From Desulfobacterales bacterium HSG2 (lineage in GTDB: Bacteria; Desulfobacterota; Desulfobacteria; Desulfobacterales; 4be13), in assembly GCA_030378035.1 (NCBI GenBank), contig JAUCGI010000015.1:1-52197 (forward strand): a stretch of 52,197 nt of DNA, written 5' to 3'. This document shows positions 27,546 through 36,061 of the stretch, piece after piece (the stretch's first letter is position 1; each line of letters opens with the position of its first letter). The notes below the pieces were generated by a model that was given only the letters and a program-made list of their open reading frames with translations, searched no databases and had not been told where the DNA came from. The translations under genes and the position numbers were made by a program.

Positions 27546-29455
27546 GTCTCATCCAGTATCCGCCGTATCATTCTGGCCAGCTTGTCTTTGGGTACAGGTT
27601 TCATGGCATATTCCCGGATGCCCATGGCTTTGGCCTTCTCTTCCGTGATATGCTCGCTGAATCCGCTGCAAATGATTATCGGGATGTCCGGACGGATACG
27701 CATCATCTCTCCGGCCAATTCCACGCCTGTCAGGTTCGGCATGGTTGTATCTGTGATGACAAGATCAAAGTCGGCCGGATGTTTCTGAAATATTTTCAGG
27801 GTCTCCAGACTGTCGGTCAGTCCCGTAACCTTATAGCCTAAGCGTCCCAGCATCTGCTTTTGCATGGAAACAATCTGTTCCTCATCATCGACCAGCAGAA
27901 TTCGCTCCCTGCCTCCCTGCAAGGGTTCCTCGGGCAGAGATTTCTGTGCGGGCGGAGAAGATTCAATCAGCGGCAGCCAGATATGAAAAGCGGATCCCTG
28001 TCCCGGTTTGCTGTAAACAGAGATATGCCCGTTGTGACTTTTGGCAATTCCGTGGACTATGGAAAGCCCCAGTCCGGTTCCCTTATCCTTCTCCTTGGTG
28101 GTAAAGTACGGATCAAAAATCCGTTCCGTTATCTCATCTGTCATGCCCTGACCTGTATCGGTCACACTCAGCTTCATATACGGCCCGGGTTGCATGTCAG
28201 GGAAATCATTCGGACCGAGTTCTGTCTCCCTGAGACTCACTTCCAGAGTTCCGCCGTTTTCAGCCATCGCGTGATAGGCATTCGTGGAGAGGTTCATGAT
28301 AATCTGATGGATCTGAACAGGATCAGCCATAACCGGCCCGCATTTGTCATCCATGGAATAGCGGATATGAATGGTTGAGGGCAATGAAGCTCTCAGCAGT
28401 TTGACGATCTCCTTGATGATCGGTTGAAGAATCAGAGGTTTAAGTTCTTTGTCAGTCTGGCGGCTGAATGTGAGGATTTGCTGAACAAGTTCTCTGGCGC
28501 GATTTGCCGCGTTCAGCACCTGTGTGAGATTTTTTCTGAGCCGGTTATCCTGGGAAGCATGGTCCATACTCATTTCTGTATATCCGATGATGGGGAAAAG
28601 GATATTATTGAAGTCATGGGCAATCCCTCCGGCCAGGGTGCCGATTGCCTCCATTTTCTGCGCCTGACGGAGCTGGGATTCCAGATGCTTTCGTTCCGTT
28701 GCGTCGTCGAAAATAATCGCAACCTGACCCGGTTGCGGACAGTAAGCCACCCCTTCAAAATACTTGTCAAATTCCCAGAAATAGCTTTCAAATCGGGCTG
28801 AGTTCCCTTTCGCGGCTTCACCGAAAATTTCTGTCCAGGATGGTCCCGTTTTCGGTAAAACTTCTTTCATCCCCTTGCCTGTCACTTCTTCGGATTTGAG
28901 GCCGGTCAGGATCTCAAACGCGGGATTGACCTCTGTGAAACGGTAATCAGGAGGGTCGCTCTCATTGCCGCGGATGATCTCGAATAAGGCAAATCCGTGA
29001 AGCATGGTGTTGAACAGCAGGCGATATCGCTCCTCGCTTTTATCCCTGTCGCGGCGCAGAGTGTCTTCTGCTTTTTTAATACGGAGCATCACTTTTATCT
29101 TGGCGATGAGTTCATGGCTGTCAACGGGTTTGGTGATGAAGTCATCCGCGCCGGCATCCAATCCTTTTACTTTCAGTTGGGGAGTTGACTTGTGGGCAGT
29201 CAGAAGAATAACCGGCATGTTTGCAGTGGCATCGTCGGATTTGAGACGCCGGCACATTTCAATACCATCCATACCGGGCATCTGAACATCGATTACTGCG
29301 ACATCCAAAGGGGTTTCAGCAGCAATAGCCAGTCCGGCTTCGGCGTTTTGCGCGGTGACCACCCTGCATTCGGGGCAGTAAGTAGCGATCAACTGTTCAA
29401 GAACGAACAGATTATCCGGTTTGTCATCAACAGCCATCAGGATAGCGTTATTCAT
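27530..29455 (-). CDS. Hybrid histidine kinase REC-PAS-HisKA-HATPase-REC
   Basis: Soluble kinase of 641 residues. The receiver (about 4-120, VAVIDVQMPGMDG) ends in DDFITKPVD. A PAS domain (about 150-255) with FTEVNPAFEILTG is followed by the H-box GTLAGGIAHDFNNIL (His about 286), N-box IIMNLSTNAYHAM, and G-boxes DTGQGM and GTGLGLSIVHGIA. The C-terminal receiver (about 520-636, VITDTTMPNLTG) ends in YAMKPVP. It is closely similar in layout to 43103-45013 and to the last three domains of 7378-9657, so these are paralogues. The final codons (TTVDS) and the TGA are within the GGTTGAC array. The gene upstream on the same strand is the CheD-HDOD fusion. Confidence 0.93.
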   Translation of the reverse strand: MNNAILMAVDDKPDNLFVLEQLIATYCPECRVVTAQNAEAGLAIAAETPLDVAVIDVQMPGMDGIEMCRRLKSDDATANMPVILLTAHKSTPQLKVKGLDAGADDFITKPVDSHELIAKIKVMLRIKKAEDTLRRDRDKSEERYRLLFNTMLHGFALFEIIRGNESDPPDYRFTEVNPAFEILTGLKSEEVTGKGMKEVLPKTGPSWTEIFGEAAKGNSARFESYFWEFDKYFEGVAYCPQPGQVAIIFDDATERKHLESQLRQAQKMEAIGTLAGGIAHDFNNILFPIIGYTEMSMDHASQDNRLRKNLTQVLNAANRARELVQQILTFSRQTDKELKPLILQPIIKEIVKLLRASLPSTIHIRYSMDDKCGPVMADPVQIHQIIMNLSTNAYHAMAENGGTLEVSLRETELGPNDFPDMQPGPYMKLSVTDTGQGMTDEITERIFDPYFTTKEKDKGTGLGLSIVHGIAKSHNGHISVYSKPGQGSAFHIWLPLIESSPPAQKSLPEEPLQGGRERILLVDDEEQIVSMQKQMLGRLGYKVTGLTDSLETLKIFQKHPADFDLVITDTTMPNLTGVELAGEMMRIRPDIPIIICSGFSEHITEEKAKAMGIREYAMKPVPKDKLARMIRRILDETTVDS

Positions 29456-29467
29456 TATGGGTTCCTT

Positions 29468-29622
29468 TTAAATTTGATGTTTGATGTTTGATGCTTGATA
29501 TTTGATGCTTGATGCTTGATACTTGATATTTGATACTTGGTGCTTGGTGCTTGATCAAATATCAAGCATCAAATATCAAGCATCAAGTATCAAGCATCAA
29601 GCATCAAATATCAAGCATCAAG
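29468..29622. repeat. TTGATGT / TTGATGC / TTGATAT heptamer array, inverted
   Basis: Direct TTGATGTTTGATGC units (29464-29555) are followed by the complement ATCAAATATCAAGCATCAA (29554-29620), giving a possible hairpin. The last codons and TGA stop of the CheD-HDOD gene are part of the right arm. Confidence 0.92.
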
Positions 29623-30908
29623 TTTCTTAATTCCAATTCCCTGAACACGCCCGGCAGGATACCGGCGAGGCCGTTTTTCAGGCCGATTTTCTCTAAGACG
29701 TCTGAAGAGAATTTGAATTCTCCCGGTTCCGCTGTGGGCGTTATTTCCAATAACCGGCTGATTCCGCAGCCTGCATGTACAAATGCGGCCATGGGCTGAA
29801 TCTTATGGGCCGGTCCCGGTGATTCATAAGATGAGATCGCGGTTATGATATGTTCGGGCATTTTCCATGCTGAAAGAACAAGCCCCCCCAATTCACTGCC
29901 GCTCATATCCCATTCAACGGACTCCGTTCGGGACAGGCTGTTCAAAATCATCAGACTCAAATTCCCTATACCATGAAGCAGACCTGTTGTAAAGACATCT
30001 TCCTGAAATTGAAGCGGCATGGCAGTTGCCAGATACCGGGCAATCACAGCGGAAGCCAGACAATGCCGGGATAGCATTGTTCCTGAAATTTCAGAATAAT
30101 CAAACTGGCTTTCGGATTTCCGGGTAACTGATGCCAGTATGCAAATCCGTCGCAGTTGTCTGGTGCCTAACACCGTCAGTGCCTGTCTGAATGATGATAT
30201 TTTCCCGGGCCGGCCGTAATAGGGCGAGTTGGCAATTCGGAAGATATGCATGGTCAGAATCACACAGCGTGAAACAATCCGGCTGACCTCCTCCCAGTCG
30301 ATTGCAGCGTCATGCACAGCCTTTATAAGCCTTTCTGAATGACCGGGGCACGGTTTCAGGGCGGCCAGTTCTGAAAGAATCATTTTCAGATGTCCCGATG
30401 GAAGAGATCGCTCCCTTTCACAGGGAACAGGGGATCGGATTCTCTGCTTTGACAAGATAGGCTCCACCTTTGCCTGACCGGTGGCGACAGGGAGTGTAAC
30501 ACGGCGTCCGATCTTTCCACCGATATGTTTCATAACAATGGGAATCCCCTCTTTTTCCAATAAAGCGGTCACCGCTTTCACATTTCTGAGGCCGATATTT
30601 GTCCCGTTTGAAAGAAGCGACGCGCCGCCGGCAACCGTTGCTTTCAGGTTTTTCCGTCTGGCACCGCTCCGGATCATCTCTTCCACAAGCAGGGGTGTGC
30701 CGGTATCGGCAAAGAAGCTCTTCCGATCCCCCTTACGCCTGACGCTTCTGCGGCCGGGCAGAACGACGTGAAGCATCCCGGCCATCCGCTTTTCAGCGTC
30801 GTACAGGGCAAGCGCCACACACGAGCCTGTCACAGTGACAAGGACAGTTTCTGTATCGGCAGATATTCGAAGTTCACCGACAGGGACAATTTCAAGTCGT
30901 GAATTCAT
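29604..30908 (-). CDS. cheD: CheD-HDOD fusion protein
   Basis: Two-domain protein of 434 residues. Residues about 1-160 match CheD, the chemoreceptor glutamine deamidase: TGSCVALALYD with the catalytic-type Cys30, GMLHVVLPG with His47, and a later GGAS/NIGLRNV segment. The threonine of the usual triad is less clear. Residues about 175-400 form an HDOD domain (AIDWEEVSRIVSRCVILTMHIFRIANS, FRQALTVLGTRQLRRI, FTTGLLHGIGNLSLMI), a non-catalytic HD relative used in signalling. CheD normally acts alone with CheC and CheY, so the fusion suggests that deamidation is tied to another signal. GGAGG precedes the ATG. LMLDI and the stop are encoded by the repeat. CheR lies two genes upstream. Confidence 0.87.
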   Translation of the reverse strand: MNSRLEIVPVGELRISADTETVLVTVTGSCVALALYDAEKRMAGMLHVVLPGRRSVRRKGDRKSFFADTGTPLLVEEMIRSGARRKNLKATVAGGASLLSNGTNIGLRNVKAVTALLEKEGIPIVMKHIGGKIGRRVTLPVATGQAKVEPILSKQRIRSPVPCERERSLPSGHLKMILSELAALKPCPGHSERLIKAVHDAAIDWEEVSRIVSRCVILTMHIFRIANSPYYGRPGKISSFRQALTVLGTRQLRRICILASVTRKSESQFDYSEISGTMLSRHCLASAVIARYLATAMPLQFQEDVFTTGLLHGIGNLSLMILNSLSRTESVEWDMSGSELGGLVLSAWKMPEHIITAISSYESPGPAHKIQPMAAFVHAGCGISRLLEITPTAEPGEFKFSSDVLEKIGLKNGLAGILPGVFRELELRNLMLDI

Positions 30909-30929
30909 AATCCGTTTTTTCCTCCTTTC

Positions 30930-30988
30930 AAGTTCGTAGTTCCGCCTTTAGGCGGTGGGGCACCGCCTAAAGGCGGAACTACGAACTT
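30930..30988. repeat. Perfect 28-bp inverted repeat with 3-base loop
   Basis: Left arm 30930-30957 and right arm 30961-30988 are perfect complements around GGG. Each arm contains the smaller palindrome CCGCCTTTAGGCGG. It sits between the stop of the 1303-residue kinase and the ribosome site of the CheD-HDOD gene, and overlaps neither. No T run follows, so it is more likely a repeat element or mRNA processing site than an intrinsic terminator. Confidence 0.9.
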
Positions 30989-31004
30989 TGAAGCCCCGGA
31001 TGAT

Positions 31005-34000
31005 CTATTGATATTTCCTGATCAGTTCTATCAGATCCGACGGATCAATCGGCTTGGACAGATAATCGTCACATCCTGCCGCGAGTATCTTCTTCCGGTC
31101 CCCCCGCATTGCCCTCGCGGTCACTGCGATAATGGGAATTTGGGCAAGAGATGGATCGGATTTGATCTGTCTGGTTGCATCCAAGCCGCTCAACACAGGG
31201 AGTTGGACATCCATAAGGATCAGGTCAGGATGAGATTCCGCTGTCGCCCTGACCGCGGCCTCGCCATCCCCGGCGGTGATATACGAATATCCGAATCCGT
31301 CCAAGATGGTTGACATGGTGAACAGGTTGTCAGGATTGTCCTCCACAATCAGAATGACGGTCTCCCCGGGATCATCTGATCCTGTCGGCCTCTCCTCTGC
31401 ACAAACTTCCTGCCGCGGTTCCGGCGCTGTCGGTTCCGCCGGGGCCTTTCCGTCATGATCCGGCCGTTTTCGGCTTTCAAGAAGTTTTGTCACACACGCG
31501 ACCAGTTGATCCCGGTCAACCGCCCCTTTCTGAATGAGCTGCTGGATATTGTTGTGACTCAGACGGGCCTTGTCCGCTGCGGTCAGTTCTTTGGCAGTGA
31601 GCACCAGCACCGGCAGGTCGGCTGTTCTGGAAGTTGACCGGATCTGTTCCAGAACTTGGAACCCGTCAACCTCCGGCATCATCAGGTCAAGAATCACCGC
31701 ATCCGGAATCTCCTGCTCAACAGACGCCAGTGCCTCGCTCCCGCCAAAAGCGGAGTGAACATCATAGTCTTTTTCCTCCAGGATCGAACGGATTTGCAGG
31801 ATCGCCACTTCGTTATCCTCCACGATCAGAATGAGAGGCTTCTCCCTTGCTTTGGGAGTGGTCGGTTTCGGTGCCGTCAGTTTTGCCAGAGTCTCTTCAA
31901 TTTTGTGCAGGAGCTGGTCCTTATCCACCTTTCCTTTCGTGATAATGTGATGCACCGCGTCCGCCAGGCGGACAGTTTCTTCCCGGGTGAGCGTTTTTGC
32001 AGTCAGGATGATCACTGGCACGTTTCGGGTCGAGGGCTCCCGGCGTATCCGGTCGAGAACAGTGAATCCGTCTGTTCCCGGCATCATCAGATCCAGAATC
32101 ATAATATCGGGCGGATACGCGACAGCCTGAGCAATGCCCTCCTTTCCGTCCGCCGCGGTTTCAACCACATAGCCCTTGTCACCCAGAAGATCCTCAAGAT
32201 AATCACGGACGATGGGATCGTCATCCACCACCAGGATGCGCTGTACCTTATGAAAAACCGACACCTTTTCAATCTCTGAGAGGAGAACGTGACGGTCAAT
32301 CGGTTTGAGCACATATCCCGAGGCCCCCAATGCCGTTCCGGTTTCCCGATCCTCACTGACAGAGACGATAATTACAGGGATGTCCGCGGTCTCTTCCAAA
32401 GCCTTGAGTCTTCGAATCACCTCCCATCCATCCATTTCCGGCATCAGAATATCCAAGGTGATGGCAAAAGGCTTCAGTTCACTCGCAAGCTTCAGACCCT
32501 CTTTCCCATTTCTCGCTGTGGCCGTCTGATACCCGGCATCTGTCAGATAGTCTTTGATAAGATTACATATCTCTTCATCATCCTCGATGATCAGGACGGT
32601 TTGACGATTGTCAGTGGTCAGTTGACGGTTGACGGTTGGCGGTTGGCGGTTGGCGGTTGGCGGTTGGCGGTTTCCGGTTTCCGGTTTCCGGTTTCCAGTT
32701 GACGGTTGACGGTTGACGGCTGTCCTCTGTCCTCTGTCGTCAATCATAAGGGGAAGGTTCAGGGTGAAGGTGCTTCCGAGGCCCACCTCAGATTCAGCGG
32801 ATATTTCTCCGCCGATCAGTCCGGCGAGTTTCTGGCATATTGCCAGGCCCAGGCCCGTTCCCTGGTGCTGTCTCGTGGTTGATCCGTCGGCCTGCCGAAA
32901 CTCGTCGAAAATGTGAACAATGTCCTCCTTGCTGATCCCGATTCCCGTATCTCTGACAGCAAGGGAGACCTCTCCATGGGATTCCCACATCCGTATCCTG
33001 ATCTCACCCTGCTCTGTGAACTTCACCGCATTGGAGAAGAGGTTCAGCAGGATCTGGTGAACTTTGTCTTCATCAGAATGCATTGAAAGGCCCTCCCCGA
33101 TGTCGCTGATTATCCTCAGTCCCTTTTCATCAGCCAGCGGATGAATGGTATCCAAGGAGCGGTCAACCACATCCCGGGGATCAAAATCCGACAGATAGAG
33201 ATCCATCCGGCCGGCCTCAATTTTGGACAGGTCCAAAATATCATTGATCAGGGAGAGAAGACTTCGGCCGTTGCGCTCGATAACCCGCAGATATTCCGCC
33301 TCCTGGTCCGGATCCTTTCCTGTCCCCCGTGCGATCATCAGTTGGGACAGGGCGAGCACGCTGTTCAGCGGCGTCCGCAGTTCATGGCTCATATTGGAAA
33401 GAAACTCCGACTTGAGCCGGTCGGCCTCTTCCACCTGGCTCTGCTGGACTTCCAGTTCATCTTTCTGCACCTTGAGTTCATCAGCCTGCGCTTTCAGTTC
33501 ATTTGACTGCGCCTGAAGCTCATCTGACTGCGCCTGAAGTTCATCGTTCACGGCCTTCAGTTTTTCGTTGGCCTCGTTGAGCTCCTCGCCTCTGATCTGC
33601 AATGCCTCGTTTGATTTCCGGGCGGATTCCAGAAGTTCTTTGATCTGCTGGTTCTGGAATGCGGTATAAAGAGCGGTTGAAATAATCTGTGCAGAGGAAT
33701 CAAGGAATTCTATTTTGGTGCCTTTAATCTCTTCAAAAGAGGCAATTTCCAGGATTCCGTACAATTCTTCCTCGTAAAGCATCGGAACAGCGTAAATATT
33801 TTTCGGAGGCTCGCTCACCGTTCCGGTATTTCCGACCGCCTCTTCTCTCGTTATGTTCCTGAGCAGAATCGGCTTTTTTTCAACAGCCGCCTGCCCGACA
33901 ATCCCTTCACCGGCATTGAACTGATTGGAGAGGTATTTTCTTTCGACAAATGCATAAGATGCTCTGAGTTCGCACAGTGCTTCGTCACTGTTGTATGTGT

Positions 34001-34916
34001 AGAGGACCCCGGCGCATGCATCCGCATATCTTGAAACAAAACAGATGCTCTTTGTCGCAAGATCGTTGTATGAAAGCTTGCCGGACAATTCCTGATTCAG
34101 TGAATTCTTGCCGTCTCTGAGCCAGAACTGGTTTTGCAGTTTCTGGATCAGCACGTTGAAATGCCGGGCCATCTCTGTAATTTCGTTATTTCCGGTCAGT
34201 TCTGATTTGGTTAATGTTCCGGTCTTGGTGATTTCAGACATGGTAGCCCTGAGCGCGGACACACTCGAGAGAATGCTTCTTATTATCAGAAAAGCGATAA
34301 GGGCTGAAAACAGAGCAACCCCCGGGATAATCACCATCGTGATTCTGAATATCCGATGCTGTACTTTTCTTGCGTTATTCATGAAGCCGTCAGCTTTGTT
34401 TCTGGCATAAGAAGTCAGTTCCAGCATTTTTCTCTCTAAAACAGAAACATAGTCGGCACCTTTTTCTCTGGTTATGCGAGCCGCCGTATTTTTATCTCCA
34501 TCCATAACATGTGCGATCACTTCGTCTCTGATCGGTTTCCAGTTTGCAAACAGTTCCCGCGTCTCTTTCTCCAGAGTTTCGCCTTCCTCTCCCAATATCT
34601 GCTGTTTTATAATATCGAGATGTTTGTAAACGATATCCTCTTCAAGCCGGACGGCTTGAATCGCCTCCTGTAACTCCATGTCCGATTCCGACATGGAGAC
34701 ATCTTTCATACTTCTGTGCATCTTGATAACGCCCATGCTGGCCCTCAGCGCGGCGTTGGAGACCCGGAGCGGATGTTCATACAAAGTGGATGTCAAACCG
34801 CCCAGCCTCTCCATTTCAAAGACTGAAAGAACCCCGAAGCCGGCAAACAGAAGAATGGTCATCGTGAATGCCAGGATCAGCCTGGCCCTGATTGTGATTT
34901 TGTTTAGCAGGTTCAT
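31005..34916 (-). CDS. Large membrane hybrid kinase 4HB-HAMP-GAF-HisKA-HATPase-REC x4
   Basis: Membrane sensor kinase of 1303 residues. Helices at about 12-32 and 190-215 enclose a chemoreceptor-like four-helix bundle, then HAMP (about 215-270) and GAF (about 285-430). A coiled coil of heptads (LQAQSDE, LKAQADE) leads to the H-box FLSNMSHELRTPLNS (His about 508). HATPase follows (about 620-718; DTGIGI, GTGLGLAICQKL). Four receivers occupy about 772-886, 892-1005, 1027-1143 and 1185-1300. The second and third have KG where KP is usual. Residues about 726-771 are an NRQPPTA-type linker encoded by the heptamer repeat. The chemoreceptor-like bundle next to CheR and CheD genes makes it a possible modification target. 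Confidence 0.93.
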   Translation of the reverse strand: MNLLNKITIRARLILAFTMTILLFAGFGVLSVFEMERLGGLTSTLYEHPLRVSNAALRASMGVIKMHRSMKDVSMSESDMELQEAIQAVRLEEDIVYKHLDIIKQQILGEEGETLEKETRELFANWKPIRDEVIAHVMDGDKNTAARITREKGADYVSVLERKMLELTSYARNKADGFMNNARKVQHRIFRITMVIIPGVALFSALIAFLIIRSILSSVSALRATMSEITKTGTLTKSELTGNNEITEMARHFNVLIQKLQNQFWLRDGKNSLNQELSGKLSYNDLATKSICFVSRYADACAGVLYTYNSDEALCELRASYAFVERKYLSNQFNAGEGIVGQAAVEKKPILLRNITREEAVGNTGTVSEPPKNIYAVPMLYEEELYGILEIASFEEIKGTKIEFLDSSAQIISTALYTAFQNQQIKELLESARKSNEALQIRGEELNEANEKLKAVNDELQAQSDELQAQSNELKAQADELKVQKDELEVQQSQVEEADRLKSEFLSNMSHELRTPLNSVLALSQLMIARGTGKDPDQEAEYLRVIERNGRSLLSLINDILDLSKIEAGRMDLYLSDFDPRDVVDRSLDTIHPLADEKGLRIISDIGEGLSMHSDEDKVHQILLNLFSNAVKFTEQGEIRIRMWESHGEVSLAVRDTGIGISKEDIVHIFDEFRQADGSTTRQHQGTGLGLAICQKLAGLIGGEISAESEVGLGSTFTLNLPLMIDDRGQRTAVNRQPSTGNRKPETGNRQPPTANRQPPTVNRQLTTDNRQTVLIIEDDEEICNLIKDYLTDAGYQTATARNGKEGLKLASELKPFAITLDILMPEMDGWEVIRRLKALEETADIPVIIVSVSEDRETGTALGASGYVLKPIDRHVLLSEIEKVSVFHKVQRILVVDDDPIVRDYLEDLLGDKGYVVETAADGKEGIAQAVAYPPDIMILDLMMPGTDGFTVLDRIRREPSTRNVPVIILTAKTLTREETVRLADAVHHIITKGKVDKDQLLHKIEETLAKLTAPKPTTPKAREKPLILIVEDNEVAILQIRSILEEKDYDVHSAFGGSEALASVEQEIPDAVILDLMMPEVDGFQVLEQIRSTSRTADLPVLVLTAKELTAADKARLSHNNIQQLIQKGAVDRDQLVACVTKLLESRKRPDHDGKAPAEPTAPEPRQEVCAEERPTGSDDPGETVILIVEDNPDNLFTMSTILDGFGYSYITAGDGEAAVRATAESHPDLILMDVQLPVLSGLDATRQIKSDPSLAQIPIIAVTARAMRGDRKKILAAGCDDYLSKPIDPSDLIELIRKYQ
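32599..32740. repeat. Heptamer array inside a coding region
   Basis: GGTTGAC, GGTTGGC and GGTTTCC units, the same type as in the gap at 27292-27545, run in frame through the kinase gene between HATPase and first receiver. On the coding strand, 21 nt equals three heptamers and seven residues, giving NRQPPTA-like periodicity. Confidence 0.93.
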
Positions 34917-34921
34917 TGTTT

Positions 34922-35150
34922 TTTCCTTGTGTTTGGTGTTTGGTTGTTTGGTGTTTGGTTGTTTGGTGTTTGGTTGTTTGGTGTTTGGTTGTTTGGTTAT
35001 TTGGTGTTTGGTTGTTTGGTTATTTGGTGTTTGTTATTTGGTGTTTGGTGTTTAGTCCGGGTGTATGCGAAACACCAAACACTAAACACTAAACACTAAA
35101 CACTAAACACTAAACACAAAATAACCAAACACCAAATAACCTAAACACTT
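34922..35150. repeat. GTTTGGTGTTTGGTT array with inverted ACACTAA arm
   Basis: Direct units of GTTTGGT and GTTATTTG (34930-35055) are followed by AAACACTAAACACTAAAC (35070-35150). The CheR stop TAG is the array's own GTGTTTAG triplet on the - strand. The left arm is the leader of the large kinase gene and ends four bases before its start, leaving only CAAGGAAAA as ribosome site. Confidence 0.9.
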
Positions 35151-35971
35151 TTCTGATATATCCGATTCCTGGAGTCTATGGCAATCAGATTGCGTTCTGT
35201 ATCCGGATCCGGAGATTCGGAATCGCCGAGGATCAGAAAACCGCCTTTGTTCAAAGTTTTATAAAGTTTGTCGCATATCCTTTTCTGATGTTCCCGTGAG
35301 AAATAAATCAGCACATTCCGGCAGAGTACAAGGTCAAAGTTGCCGAAGACGCTCTCCGCAGGCGCGATCCGGTCCTTTGATGAAAGATCATCCCGGGAGA
35401 AACGGACCATCTTTTGAATGAAAGGCAACACCTCATAAGCATCGCCTCTGTCGGTGAAATATCTGTCGAAGATATCCAGCTTCGTATTTTCCAGGCTTTT
35501 GCGCTGATATATCCCTTTTCCTGCCGTGTTCAGCGCGTCCTGACTGATATCTGTGGCGAAAATATAAGGATGGCATCGGGCCGTCTCCTTTAAAGCTGCC
35601 TCGCAGATCAGGATCGCTATGGAATAAGCCTCCTCTCCATCGGCGCATCCCGCGCTCCATACCCGTATCTCGCAGATTCCGTCGCGTTTGTTCCGCTTGA
35701 TGATCTGCGGCAGGACCCGCTGGGCAATGATCTCAAAGACAATCGGATTTCGGAAAAACGAACTGACTTTTATTGCCAAGGCTTCAATCAGACGCTCGCA
35801 CTCCGACGGGTCAGCCCTGAGATACTTCAAATATTCAGATGCCTCCTCAATTTTCAGAATCGCCATCCTTTCCGCGAGACGTTTTTCCGAATGGCTGCAT
35901 TTGTAACTGCTGAAATCTATCCTACTGAACCAGTGCAGCTCCTCGAATATCCTGTTCAAAGAATCTTCCAT
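35141..35971 (-). CDS. cheR: Chemotaxis protein methyltransferase CheR
   Basis: S-adenosylmethionine-dependent glutamate methyltransferase for chemoreceptors, 276 residues, normal length. An N-terminal helical domain (IDFSSYKCSHSEKRLAERM, about 18-36) is followed by FFRNPIVFE. The SAM site is VWSAGCADGEEAYSIAIL (about 102-119), then FATDISQDALNTA (about 136-148) and LVLCRNVLIYF (about 214-224). It would act with a CheB esterase, not present in the window. GTAGG-type ribosome site precedes the ATG. QKSV and the TAG stop are encoded in the flanking array. The 1303-residue kinase with a chemoreceptor-like sensor lies directly downstream. Confidence 0.95.
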   Translation of the reverse strand: MEDSLNRIFEELHWFSRIDFSSYKCSHSEKRLAERMAILKIEEASEYLKYLRADPSECERLIEALAIKVSSFFRNPIVFEIIAQRVLPQIIKRNKRDGICEIRVWSAGCADGEEAYSIAILICEAALKETARCHPYIFATDISQDALNTAGKGIYQRKSLENTKLDIFDRYFTDRGDAYEVLPFIQKMVRFSRDDLSSKDRIAPAESVFGNFDLVLCRNVLIYFSREHQKRICDKLYKTLNKGGFLILGDSESPDPDTERNLIAIDSRNRIYQKSV

Positions 35972-36013
35972 TATAACCTACCTGTCTCATGAACACCTTT
36001 TGATCGGGTGCCT

Positions 36014-36038
36014 CTTGAACTTGAAGTTCAAGTTCAAG
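36014..36038. repeat. TTGAAC-type near-perfect palindrome
   Basis: A 12-bp arm CTTGAACTTGAA and its complement around one base, in the 90-bp gap between the CheR start and the kinase stop. It is a minimal two-unit version of the hexamer arrays seen elsewhere. Confidence 0.75.
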
Positions 36039-36061
36039 GGGCCCGGAAGGCATTATAACCA

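Noticed and set aside
27379-27648. + strand frame with NRQPPTA repeats
   Set aside because: It is encoded by the intergenic heptamer array and the antisense of the kinase end.
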